Source of the DNA: Sclerodactyla briareus
Lineage: Eukaryota; Echinodermata; Holothuroidea; Dendrochirotida; Sclerodactylidae
Assembly (NCBI GenBank): GCA_026419785.1
Contig: JAODTK010004054.1
Coordinates: 62,001-126,000, forward strand
Length of the DNA stretch: 64,000 nucleotides
Direction of reading: 5' to 3'
Below the pieces are notes generated by a model that saw only the letters and a list, made by a program, of their open reading frames with translations, made no database searches and had not been told where the DNA came from. Positions 49,201-59,865 of the stretch are shown piece after piece. The stretch's first letter is position 1. Each line of letters begins with the position of its first letter. A program made the translations under genes and the position numbers.

Positions 49201-52200
49201 CTCCGCCCCCTGCTCGAACCAGCTTTTCTGGCCAGGAACCAGGGCGTCTCCGTTATCTGAGGAGGAGGACAAGCGCTGGTGCCCTGTGCGAGTGTTACGC
49301 TGGTACTTGTGTGCGGTACGGCGCCACAAGCAGCTTTCCTGCTTCTGCAGTGGGCTGTCACTCGTCTGCGCCGAAAGACATCCTCTTTGTTGATCAGGGA
49401 CCTCTACAGCCGCAGTCGACCGGGAGAGGTTGCCCAGGGACAGGCTTTTTCTTGGTTTTGGTTCCATGGCGTTCCCTTGGAAGATATTACGATGGCGGCA
49501 GCTCGGAAATTTGCTCCACCAGAATAATCCTCCTTCACGGTTGGCGGGCTCTCCTGCGTGATGGCACTTACCCGCCTCCGGGTTCCATGTGCTAGGGGGG
49601 CATAGTCCATGTGGGGTCGGTTGAATAGGAAAATATATCTCCAGGTGATGCCTCAACCTAAAAAAGGAGAAACGCGCAAGTGGTGGCCACCCAGATTTGT
49701 GTAATTGCCAAAAGCGGATGTGGCGTTGGGGGGGCGTGACATAGTCCTGTACGGGTACAGTAAGTATTCAAATTCATGGATTCTCAAACCCAAAAATGAA
49801 GGTGACCAAATCATTTGTGCTTGAAATTGAATCAATAAAGAAGCTCTCGAGCGGTGATGCTAAACCATAAAGCATATATACCAGCATGTCTAAATTGACG
49901 ATTTCTGATAAGACTAAGTTGGTGTCATCAAACATTGCAGCGCACTGCACTTGATTGCAATATTCAGATTCAGAAACTTTCTTTTCTTTTACTATTTTCC
50001 GGTCATGGAAGACAATGAATTAGGATGATGAATATATTGGAAATTCGAGTCGAGAAAAAGAACTCTTCGATGAGATAGTAAGTTTCATTCAATTTGGTAG
50101 TGGTATAGATCGTTGATTGTGTAAGTATGCACTGTATGGGCCAGTGAAGACAATTAACCATTAGAATACACAAGAATTAACTTTGCCAGTGCTTCGCTGT
50201 GTATACCCTAACTGGTAAGATGCATTGTCTGAGAAGACTGCTCAAGCAATTCTCATCTTGGAAATATTAAATCAATTATTTTGATGACTTCTTCTTCAGG
50301 TAGCACCTTCCCTCTCCAGTGCTCCCAGCTTCTTGCTCTTCTCCCTTGTATCCATTGCTGTGTTATTTGCTACTAATTTACCTGTATCCAACTCGCATCC
50401 ACTACAATCCTTACGATGTCCTTGACTGACAAAGGGCATTCCCACAAGGAACGTGTGTAATGTACTAATTACGATATTATAACATTTATGAAATCAGTGT
50501 TGAACCTTTGCAAGTGATACTATACTAGGTTTTTGATTCCTTGTCAAAAAGTCGGACGGAATCATGCAGTAATGACGGGGTGTATAGGGGACGCCCAGCT
50601 GGTAAACACGATAACTCGCCCCACCTGGATGATGAAGCTCCTACTTAGTATGGGGGTTCCCCATGATGAGTACTACATGAACACTATTCGTTTTGGGTCA
50701 GGTCAAAGTCATATGAGGTCAACCAGGGGTCGAGTTTGAAAATGCTAGCCCAGAATGGTTGTCTTCTGATCAGGTTGGAATTTGGTGTGTAGCTTGAATG
50801 AAATTCCGGAAGAGAATAATGGTCAACTTGTGGCGTGTGGTGTGTGTGACAATAGTCCCGACATGTCATATATGTGCACATGAAGAGTAGGTACATTTTG
50901 TCATTGGTCCGATGACTGGCGTAGGTTGTCCAGAAAATGACTCAATGCAACACTACGCCTTTGCGCTTTTGGTTACTGTCAGCAACGTTTTTACTTTCGT
51001 ATAGTCACTTGTTGTATCAGTTTCTATGTTAGTCTATAACCAGGTGGGTTGTCTCGCCAGATTCCCACAGTTATTGGTACTTTTTGGTTCGCTAGCAAAA
51101 TTTGAAAAAACTTGCAAAAGTCATGAAGACGCATGAGTATAGGTGCTGATGATTACTGAGCATTGTCTGGTGTTTCAGTACAATTCATCCACTGGGATCA
51201 GGGCAACAAAAGTGTAGTTATAGGTGTGTATAGAATGTGTGCGATGAATGACCCCCAATAGTAACACTCCTGTGCTGAATGACGAAGAATGTGGAATGAT
51301 GGAGAATGAAAACAATGAGTCAACCTGCTCTGTCTACCTCCGGGATGAACACATACTGGAACCTTTAGCATCCAAGTTAATGCGACACCCCCCCCGTGAA
51401 GTGTTGGATGTGTGTTTAGTCAGAGGCGCATGTCATATTTATGTTGGACCATAATGAGCTGTACTTTTTAATTGGTCCTGTGAGGCTGTGACTGGCCATA
51501 GGTTGTCAGAAATGAATCAATGAAACACTATGCCTTTTGGCTTTCTGAGTTCACTGTCAGTCCCGTTTGAGATAGGTCACTACGTGATCAGGTTCTATGT
51601 TTAGTCTAATTAACAGGTTGTGTCTCACCCGATTCTAACCCGTATATAGTAATTTTGGTTCCAGCTATCAAAATTGAAACTTGCAAAAGTCATGGAGACG
51701 GTATTGAGAGATCTTAGGTGCTGATGATTACTGAGCATTGTCTGGTGAAGAGTGGAACTGCATATTCAAAATTGCTCTATTTCTCTCCCCCTTTTTCCTC
51801 ACCCTACACCAAGGATCATCCCCTGCACCTTCCAGGGACAGGCAAGGGCATGCCAAAGAATGCCTCTTTTGACAGCCGATTGAAGGAAGCTGGTCTTGGT
51901 GAGGATATGGTGTCAAGACCTGTCAGTGCTAGTGAGTAACTCATCCGCATCTTTGCTTGTTCGAAGTTACGAGCCAGATTTTGATTCAAGAGAAAAATGA
52001 AACTGTGAGTTTTTATAGGAATTGAAACAGTCGGACAATGAATTTAGGTAACAAGTATGAGGCGCAGCCGAGTCCATTATTAAGCTAAATTTCAGAATGA
52101 GAACTGTTATGAACCAGTGAAAGTCTCCCGTTGCAGTTTTTTTTCCTATTCTAAACACAAATGAAAAATACTGAGCCAATTAGAGAATCTATACTCTAGC

Positions 52201-55200
52201 ATTATACATCTGTGTATCTCTAGACAGTAAATAAGCAGCTAGGGTTACTATTGCCTTAGGTACCACTGCAAAGGATGCAGGCGTGCGTCCTACTCCACGA
52301 AGACGCAATCAAACCAAGAGTGCCAACCGGAGGGTTCTGCGCTTGTGAACAGGTCATTAACCACCGAAATGAGCGACACGTCGTTTCACCGTTTGTATTC
52401 CGTTGAGACAGTAAGCATCTGAAGGGTGCGTTACTGAAGCTGGATCTGCGCATGTAATCGTAAACTTTCAAAAAGGTTACGCAACCCTACATTCCATTTA
52501 AAAAGTACTGCGATTACTTAAAACGCAGCAACTCGAGCAAGTATTCGATTGTGGTTACTCTGACTAGTTGACTGTTATTGCAAAAACACTGACGGTTATT
52601 GCAAGAATAACAGTTCCCGGCTTCGTGATTGGATTAGCCAATCAGAAATCTGTAATTCGCAAAGAACGGATAGCTGGGTTGTAGATAATATTCAAAGCTC
52701 TGCTTCTGGTCTGTTTTCCAGAGCAAAATGAGAGTAGAGTGCAGTGATATAACTGTGAAAGAGAGAGAAAGAAATGTCTGGTGTTAAGGCATCATGGGAT
52801 TCATGGAAAGGCTTACCTTATAGGAGGCTATAGCAATGTGTGCAATGAATGGCCCCCATGGTAACACTCCTGTGCTGAATGGAGCAAGGGATGTGGAGTC
52901 AACTTGCTATGTCTAACTCCAGGGCATGTACAAACACATACAAAAACCTTCGCAACCAAGTTGCGACACACCCATTTTGTCCCTGCAGTCACATACAATT
53001 TTCAGTTAGAGTAACACAAACTGTATGTTGCTGGTACTGTGACATGTACAAATCAATCGCTTGGTGTTCAGTGTAGCTCGCATGGGGACATTTTTCTAAT
53101 TTGTAAATGTGTCTTCACTTGCCTGTTATTGCCTCTCAGGATAGTATAAAGCTCCATGGATATGACCAATCAGGTGATGCACCGCCTTAAGGCTGCACGA
53201 AATGTACAGAATACCTGTGTATTTGACATGCGGTTGCTCAATCTTCTTCTGACTGCAGTGGGACAAATTACGTAGCCAAAGATTTCATGTTATAGTTTTT
53301 CCTACAGCACGTGCAAATAATCACACTGAAAACTCAATACCCAAAATAGTGAAAATGCTATCAAAGCCCCTCACACTGGGAAACTTGATTGAAAATGACA
53401 TGCTTCTCGAATTTCTCATACAGGACCAAACATCAGCAGAGGTACTGTCAATTGCCAGTGAAAACTGACCTGCTGCTGCTTCTATCAGGGCAGTGTCCGC
53501 TACTCCAAGGCAAGTGCCTCAATGGCAGACAGTGTCAGCTTATCATCAACAGGGGGTACTCAACATTCCAGTGAGTCCTCACACAGACGATCTGTCAGTG
53601 TTGCCAGTAGTAAGTTTGCTCTGTGGTCAGCGTTGTCGTCACGGTTCTTGTGTAGTACTGTCATTGTTTGGGGTTTCTTCATTTGCAGGTTCTGGTTACA
53701 GGGTTTTACCTGGGTTTAGCTTGTGTGTTTTTGCATGGCTCTCTGGGAGTGGCGATGCACATTTTGCTATCACCTTGCAGCTAACCTAATTGATACTTGC
53801 GGTCAACAAGTGTCAGATAACCTTAATTTGTCCTCATTCAAAAGACGATATAATGCATCATGATGCCGAATCTTGAGGATATTGAAACCCCAGAAAGTGA
53901 ACATGGAAAAGATAGTGTGGTCAGTGAACATGCACAAGAATGATTCGGCATAACGCACGGTTATAATAACACAGCCAAATAGTTAAATTCCAGCAAAACA
54001 ACACTCTCGTGCCTAAAGCAAGATGGCCCCAAAGCACTCTGAACTACCAACCATCATTTAACTAACCATCTAGGCCCTGTTCTTTGTTCCAATTTATTTT
54101 CTGTAAGTCTGTATGACTCCCATTGTTTGAGCTCTAATTTAATTGTCTCCCCACAAATACCTTGATTTTTTCCATCTTCCCTTACCAATGTGATGATTAT
54201 TACTGATGTGGTTGGTAGCTATTATGGCATGATTCAGTATGAAACTCACTACACTAATTAATCACCGGGCCATGTGCCCAATTCGGAAAGAATTGGAGGA
54301 AGAGCATCCACCTAGGGTTTTGTGATCTGTGTGCCAATGAACAGTTCATTGAAGAAAACAAAAAAGAATTCTTTCTGTGATCCGCATGCCATCCTTTTGC
54401 GTTGTCCTGCCAGGTAAGCAGGGCTTAATTCTACCAACCGACACAGATTCTGCGGAATGTAATTTTGGTGCACAGTGCATGAATCAAACTAACATTTAGG
54501 CGATAATGAGGGACTACAGAGGCCATGATTTTTGTTGAATTGGTAATAGGGTTTGATAAAAGATGAAGTTCTCTCAGTTACCTATAGTGTAATAACATCA
54601 GAATTTTTAGCATGCAAGAGATCAGAGGGTCAATTCTCACTGTTCATCTGAAGCTGTCCTCCAATATAGCTTTGTATGTGTAATGGCAATCAGTTGTAAT
54701 GGTTGTCTCTGTGGGGTTTCAATCTCTCAGGTGGGGTTTGTGTACATACTGCTATGTTACAGTGATGAAAATAAGGTTGCCACACTGTCCCTGCCTTCAA
54801 AGAGGGAATTAGCGAATAATGGAAGATGCCATATGCCTCAAAGTTTGAACTCACACTAGGAGATTGCAGCAGACTGCTTTGGAACATATTCAGGCATATT
54901 TCATGAACCCCTTATCTCAAACTTTCAAAACTCATATCATTTTTGTTTTATACATTTACATTTTGCACAAGCATTATCGCATGTAACACCCAGCGAATAG
55001 GTGACAGTTCCATTTGTTTAGAGCTACAGCAGAAAATATTTTCCCATGGTATATCAGAACTTTGACATTGGAATATCATAGTGATGATAGACTGTATGTT
55101 ATTGAATTGCACTGGGACCCCTCTTGTTGTGACGTTATGCAAAAGACACTTTAGAATAGTTACTGAGATAAGCTTGTGTGCCTTTGTTACACAATCACAA

Positions 55201-57583
55201 TATAATGTGGCCTGGACCTTGTCAATATCTTCAGTTCCAAACCTTGAATGATGTATAAAAACTTCATTCAGCCTTTGAAATATTTGAGCAAATGAGCATC
55301 AATGGTATTGAAAATGAATGCCATCAGATGATGCCTCATCTACAAGAAAAACTTCAGTCAAAATTACAGCACTCATCTCAAATAAGATAATAATAATATC
55401 CAGTGCTTTATATAGCGCTTCCACCGAAGTGCTCAAAGCGCTTTACAGATATTACCTGTTGTTCATAGACAACTGGTACGCACTCCGACAACCCGGAGAG
55501 TATGTGGCAGCAGCTGACACCGCGCGGGTGTAATCACAGGTCCCCAATTAGCACCTGGGTGGAGAGAGGCATGGAGATGGAGTGCCTTGCCCAACGACAC
55601 CACGGAAAAGATGATCGGTCTGGGGGATTCGAACTCACAATCTTACGATATGTAAGCTTGCAATTATGAATGAGGTTTCTTCCCACCAGAAGTATTTTCA
55701 GTCACTTGTTGGATTCATAGATCTCAAATTAGATCAAATGTAATCATTAACACCTATATACATGTTCATCTCTCAGGCATGGCAAAGGTTCCCGTTGTGA
55801 CAGAGTTCCCGTCAACCATGTCAGATGGCAGTACCTCATCCATGCTTGAAAGGTAACACTTTGAAGGGAAAACCATTGTATTTTAGATACATCAGATTGT
55901 TGGATAGGCTTTGGTAATTTAAAGACCCATTAAAAAGGTAACTAAGGACTGTTAATGCTACCCAGAGGTGTCTATTTTATATAGCACCAAAGATCAGTAG
56001 TGACTAATGGAGAAGCAGTGTCTAGAATCGTGCTAACCATTTAGCTTAAAATCTTTATGCATTTGACCAGTGTATGTTTGTATATTGTAGTGGTGAAAGG
56101 TAAGAGCTTGAAATAGGTACAGGAGTTTATATCTCTCAGCTTCAAATATGTCTTGCATCCAGTTCATTGGAGGCTGCTCTGTAGTTGCTGATGTCTCTGT
56201 GCTTCCTTTTGTATTTTGTGATATTTTGTGAGTTGTAAAAATGTATTGGTTTTGATTGGCTTAGCTTTAGCATATTTGTATGTATGTACTGGTGATTGGT
56301 TAGGATGCTACAATTTGTTCCAGACATTAAAATAAGTTGCTGAAAGACCTCGTTGAATGTGTTCGGTAAGTATACCTCTCAGGCATCTGAAGAAGTTACT
56401 GAAGGGGAAGATTGAAAAAACAGCATAAGGAAAAACAAAATATATGAAAATACAAAAATATGTATATATAAAATACAAAAATGAGTGCTCATAGTTGCAT
56501 TAAGCGGAGGAGGGGAAGAAACATGGCAACGTAATACACTTGCCCCTGAAAACAACTCTTAAATGGACATTAATAGCATGGAAAAAAAGGTTCTGGTATA
56601 GGTAAGCGCCAATTGTTCGCGTTGAACTCACTTTTTTTAGTTGTTTGGTGCAAAGTTACTTCATAAAAGGATACTTGAAAAAAGAATACTGGGAAATCCT
56701 GGAATAGCACACAATATGAGAGAAAGTAGGCAAAAAATACAATAACTGACCATACAGTGTATCTGTGTTGAGGTGTTGTTCATCATAACCCATTCCATTT
56801 GACAAAATCCATGTTGCGTCCACAGATTGTAGACGCAACATCGATTTTGTAAAAAAATGTGAGTCCATAATTAGAATTAATTTCAGCTTCTATGACTGCT
56901 GGATGGATAATTTACATTGTGACATGAGGAGGATTGGTGAACCTACTAGAGAATGGCATATGTTCACACTAGTTGATGTCTTTAGCATCATGGCTATTGA
57001 AATGTTGTATTGACCCATATTTGGGTCACTGTTATAATTGCTACTATGGTTAGATATACTGCTGTTGGAGAAAATGTATGTTATCGAGTGAAAATCAACA
57101 GTATATTTAAAGTGAGTATCATTACGAGTAGTTTGTTCAGGACTAGTGGGTTAATGGTCAACACATATTGTCAACTATGGTTTTTTTTTAAGAACGTTAT
57201 ATTTAAACGTATATAAAAGTTATCATGTTAACAAATTAAAATGACACGAAATACAAATTTCAGCCAAAAAATAAATTATACCAAAATGGCCTTCAGCCTA
57301 CACGGTTGTCACCAAAAGCATTAGGGTCAATGTACTACCCTAAGAGGATACAACCAAACTGAAATTCCAGACTTTGCACAACCGAGTTTTAACGGATTCA
57401 ACATGACCTACCCCAAAACAATAAGGCTCATTTACTCATAATGAGGAAAGCACATACTGAGTATAAAAAATAATCTTATGAGCTTCTTCCATCCAGGTGG
57501 GGTGAGTTATTGATTTTAACAAGCTGAAATTTGCCAAAAATTTCAAAATTCATAATTTTCAAAAAAAACCCTCTCCCCCCCCC

Positions 57584-57614
<31 letters not shown>

Positions 57615-58245
57615 GTCTACATTAGGAGAGTTCATGTATCCCCATCAGAGAGTTGTATGCCAAATGTTGTTCTGATAAGAGGAGGCATTGGACTTATGGT
57701 TTTTACAAGATTTTCAGACTTTGACCTCAGATGACTCATTGCCCACCCCAAACATAGGGACCCATGTATCTCATTTATGGGGAATCCATCATCAAGTATC
57801 AGCTTCATCTATCCAGGTGGTGTTCAGCCTGAAATCTAAAAAGATTGTGTAGCAAAATGTTTAAAAATTAGTGTAACGGCTCTTTATCGTGTTAACAAGG
57901 TTAGGCATCACATACACACACACACTACTGTATAATGACTGTAAAGATTTCTCTGACTTCATCAAGGAATGAAAACAAATCCAAACAAGGAGAATCTTTG
58001 GGAACAGTAATGCTCGTGAAATCCCATCATTTTTAAATTGTTCATCGGTTCTTATAATCAGGATGATAGGGTTACTGTGTTTTGCTTCATTCTTCATTTA
58101 TAGCAATATGTAGTGCTTAATGTATAATTAATAATTAAGTAATAATTAATTCTGATGTTTCCAGGAGGCCAGACAGAACCGTCCCAGTCACACAGAGGTG
58201 GCACAGCTGTCAGCTAAGAATAAATCTCTGGCAAGACAACTAGAT
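46176..58245 (+). CDS. Unidentified host gene, partial multi-exon model (coiled-coil protein)
   Basis: A first exon and four more exons chain in phase: 46,176-46,211, 51,814-51,931, 53,308-53,441, 53,489-53,609 and 55,777-55,852. They give an open frame of about 161 codons. A later exon (58,165-58,245) starts in phase 0 whereas the fifth ends in phase 2, so at least one exon between them is missing from this model. The protein starts MDDRWFDEFAEL and has a basic and polar region, then a Ser-rich region (SLSSTGGTQHSS, SSHRRSVSVASS). It then reaches a segment with heptad-like spacing of L and A (VAQLSAKNKSLARQL). This suggests a cytoskeletal or centrosomal-type scaffold, but I cannot name a family and do not claim one. 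The gene continues beyond 58.2 kb. Alternatives: the first exon could belong elsewhere, or some exons could be pseudo-exons. Confidence 0.5.
47340..47940 (+). mobile_element. LINE reverse-transcriptase C-terminal fragment (Jockey/CR1/L2-type)
   Basis: Plus-strand frames give SNNLNWICSFQTI, then AFVRPLLEYSSFLFG, SVPRDYRDWNALPHDIA in pieces. These match the NLNW..H, VRPLLEYAS.VW and RDWN.LP landmarks of LINE thumb and tail regions. Several frame changes show it is a fossil. It lies in the first intron of the proposed gene. Confidence 0.7.
48017..48448. repeat. Large imperfect inverted repeat (foldback or MITE-like)
   Basis: The segment at 48,017-48,105 and the reverse complement of 48,361-48,448 match over about 88 bases with few differences. 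Both contain GCAGTCAATGGAGCAAGCCA and a GTGTATTGCCACCAAAT segment. Weaker pairing continues inward to about 48,165 and 48,300, leaving a loop of about 130 bp. No target-site duplication is evident. Transcribed RNA would form a long hairpin. Confidence 0.85.
48450..49656. other. GC-rich coding-like block; possibly an old DIRS/Crypton-type tyrosine-recombinase element
   Basis: This block is clearly more GC-rich than its flanks and has overlapping long frames on both strands (minus 48,919-49,656, plus 49,113-49,595). One plus-strand frame (49,279-49,527) ends with FHGVPLEDITMAA, which resembles the GVPLEDI segment near the active-site tyrosine of DIRS-type recombinases. The assignment is weak. 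If right, it is a broken fossil copy with several breaks. Confidence 0.25.
49657..50524. other. No recognisable exon; intronic
   Basis: Within the proposed intron between the first exon and exon A. Nothing recognisable was found. Confidence 0.3.
50525..50800 (+). repeat. GGTCA-rich cassette repeat copy
   Basis: Leader TTTTTGATTCCTTGTCAAAAAG (50,529-50,550), then GGTAAACACGATAACTCG, GGGGTTCCCCATGATGAGTAC (50,652-50,672) and GGTCAGGTCAAAGTCATATGAGGTCAA-type text. The right end runs into TTGAATGAAATTCCGG and a GT-rich segment, the alternative leader seen at 7.87 kb. Confidence 0.75.
50925..51750 (+). repeat. Direct duplication of about 250 bp, spaced about 560 bp
   Basis: 50,930-51,175 and 51,480-51,747 match, sharing GGTTGTC.AGAAATGA, AACACTA.GCCTTT, TTCTATGTT.AGTCTA and TAGGTGCTGATGATTACTGA followed by GCATTGTCTGGTG. 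The second copy ends about 65 bp before exon A of the gene. A related pair, 51,235-51,290 and 52,834-52,880 (CCCATGGTAACACTCCTGTG-like), indicates repeated local duplication. Confidence 0.75.
51814..51931 (+). CDS. Internal exon A of the unidentified gene
   Basis: A strong pyrimidine tract (51,775-51,810) and CCAAG precede it; donor is GCTA followed by GTGAGT. It encodes GTGKGMPKNASFDSRLKEAG and then EDMVSRPVSA, ending in phase 1. A second possible acceptor, CTTCCAG at 51,829-51,835, would start the exon at 51,836 in phase 1. Confidence 0.6.
53308..53441 (+). CDS. Internal exon B of the unidentified gene
   Basis: Acceptor TTTTTCCTACAG, entry phase 1, joining A + CA to make a Thr codon. It encodes IPKIVKMLSKPLTLGNLIEN and LLEFLIQDQTSAE. 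Donor GAG followed by GTACTG, phase 0. The next intron would be only 47 bases, which is unusually short for a deuterostome. Retention, a different donor or a sequence error are alternatives. Confidence 0.5.
53489..53609 (+). CDS. Internal exon C of the unidentified gene, Ser-rich
   Basis: Acceptor CTGCTTCTATCAG, phase 0. It encodes GSVRYSKASASMADSVSLSS and a basic Ser-rich stretch with HRRSVSVAS, suitable for phosphorylation by basophilic kinases (inference). Donor is CCAGTA followed by GTAAGT, a near-perfect consensus, phase 1. Confidence 0.65.
55395..55665 (-). mobile_element. tRNA-derived SINE
   Basis: On the minus strand it starts with a tRNA-like head whose B box is GAGTTCGAATCCCCC (about 55,625-55,640); the A box is damaged. 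It continues through a body with GGCAAGGCACTCC and ends in TGTAAAGCGCTTTGAGCAC and GCGCTATATAAAGCACTG. This tail resembles the AAGCGCTTTGAG...AGCGCTATATAAA tail of several vertebrate and invertebrate SINEs and L2/CR1 relatives (from memory). It sits in the intron before exon D. Confidence 0.7.
55777..55852 (+). CDS. Internal exon D of the unidentified gene
   Basis: Acceptor TTCATCTCTCAG, entry phase 1 giving a Ser codon from A + GC. It encodes MAKVPVVTEFPSTMSDGSTS and MLE, ending AAAG followed by GTAACA in phase 2. It lies 110 bp after a SINE, so the intron has been invaded but the exon looks intact. Confidence 0.6.
56811..56841. repeat. Perfect 10-bp hairpin
   Basis: ATGTTGCGTC, an 11-base loop, and GACGCAACAT. 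It lies in an intron. No known function. Confidence 0.7.
57270..57900 (-). repeat. GGTCA-rich cassette repeat copy, reverse orientation
   Basis: Reverse-complement landmarks of the 320-bp family: CACCTGGATG from CATCCAGGTGGGG (57,490-57,503), ATGAGTAAATG-like text (57,430-57,440), TGACCTCAGATGACTC (57,721-57,736) and a second CATCTATCCAGGTGG (57,807-57,821). A CACACACACAC run at 57,913 is the leader's GT run. An A/C run lies at 57,570-57,611. Divergence is high. Confidence 0.65.
58165..58245 (+). CDS. Coiled-coil-like exon E of the unidentified gene
   Basis: Acceptor TCTGATGTTTCCAG; 27 whole codons, phase 0 to 0; donor GAT followed by GTAAGT. It encodes EARQNRPSHTEVAQLSAKNK and then SLARQLD. 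Hydrophobic residues at V, L, L, A and L positions fit a short coiled-coil segment. It cannot be joined directly to exon D without a stop, so an exon in 55.86-58.16 kb is missing from the model. Confidence 0.65.
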
Positions 58246-59865
58246 GTAAGTATATAACTGGAGACTTCAACATGGGGATGATTGAGCAGAGGAGAGAGGG
58301 ATGGTCTATTGCTTCTCTTGAGAGAGAGTGGCTGGCAAGTGGCAACCATTACATTATTTCAAAGAAAAATTGGTTGTAGTACATGCCTAGGGTGAAAATT
58401 TGCTGACAGAATAAACTATTTACTCACTCTTACCATTGCTGTCGCAACTTTTACTCAAGCTGCCACTTCATCACTTCAGCAACCAAACCAATTCATCCAA
58501 TTTCTTGATCATTTGATCATCTTAGATATTAGAGTATTATTAGTAAAACTTTTATTGTATCAGGATGATTATGCTCGAGTGAGCCTCGAGTATTCTTTGT
58601 GTGCCCATCTTCCATTTTGCATAGCCCAGAATGCAGTTTGGTGGCCATTGACATATTATAGATCTCCTATTCATTCATACTTGCCATATCATAAATACTC
58701 TCTCTGATTGGCTGGAATCAGGTCAGCTTGGTACATGCATTAACCGGCGTAATGTTAATGAGTGTTAATGCACGGTAGATTGTCATGGGCGATTAACTGT
58801 TGATGAAAATTGTGATTGTCTTGTACTGTCACCGGCATGGTCACAAGGTACAAATGGAACGCTACTCAGGTATTGGCTATGGTGAAGGGCTCCCTTGTGC
58901 CTTATATACGTCACAAATTGAACGCGATTACCACAGTCACGAGCGTAACATTTGAACCTTTTGAATAGAATGTGCATGTATCATTCACGCTGGTAAAGCG
59001 AGATGACACGCGCGAGATAATGTGTTTCATGCGCAATGTGATGCACTTTGCTCACAGAGGATGCGTATGGGTTGAGACAATCATTTTTACGCGTATAATA
59101 CTCTATCAGCCACGTGTTTAAGGCTGCGCCCTATATTTCCGGATGGATTTGACAGACACACGTTTTGTTGTTTCTAATCTATTTGTGCATTTACAAGACT
59201 CTTTGCAATGTCATCAGGGGTTTCTATTTTATCATGAAGGAGTTGGTAAAACAATGACCTTGATGCAAAAATTTAAACTGAAATTTGCGTAGTATGTATG
59301 AACAGGGTTGATCAATGGTTTATTGTGTTTTATCCACATGATAAACACTCCTTGGGGGTTGATTTTAACGCTGGATGCTGGATCGACCCCCCGGCGTGCA
59401 TTATTCAGTATGTAAGTTTTACAAGTGCTACTATAACTTCTGAGGAACTTTTCCACTTAACAATCTGAGAGAATTGTAGATATTTTTGAATGATGTGAAA
59501 ATCTTGCAAAAGTGACATAGTCTTATGGTGCATTGTGGGGGAATAGGAAACAACAAATTATAACCTCACCTTAGCCATGTTGCAGGGTGAGCTTTTGTTT
59601 GCGTCCAGCTATCTGTTTGTGTCCTTCAGACATGTCATTGTTGATTAGCCCTGTGGTAACCTGGATGATGCAGGTAAAGCTGTAAATGGAGTTTGCAACT
59701 ACAACTTCTGAGGAATTGTTCATTTACCAAGTTTTATATGTTTTCATGAGAATCTGAAGGCATTGGATATGTTTTCAAATCTTACCAATCATTGTCATAT
59801 GGCAGTTTAGTTCATTGGTAAAGGGTTAAGAGCCGAATCCTAATAAACAACTGAAACAACAACAA
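58246..59865. other. Intronic or downstream DNA; nothing recognised
   Basis: No further exon could be supported. A short similarity between 59,405-59,460 and 59,690-59,745 (AACTTCTGAGGAA) suggests a local duplication. Confidence 0.3.

Noticed and set aside
48919-49656. The longest frame in the window (245 codons, minus strand)
   Set aside because: It overlaps equally open frames on the plus strand in GC-rich DNA and has no recognisable domain; openness is explained by composition.
52260-52352. A further exon (TTGCCTTAG acceptor, AACAG/GTCATT donor)
   Set aside because: Its length and stops break the otherwise consistent phase chain between exons A and B; at most an alternative exon.
56372-56420. 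An exon filling the phase gap between D and E (CTCTCAG acceptor, HLKKLLKGKIEKTA in phase)
   Set aside because: It runs into a stop with no donor before it; might be an alternative 3' end but unsupported.
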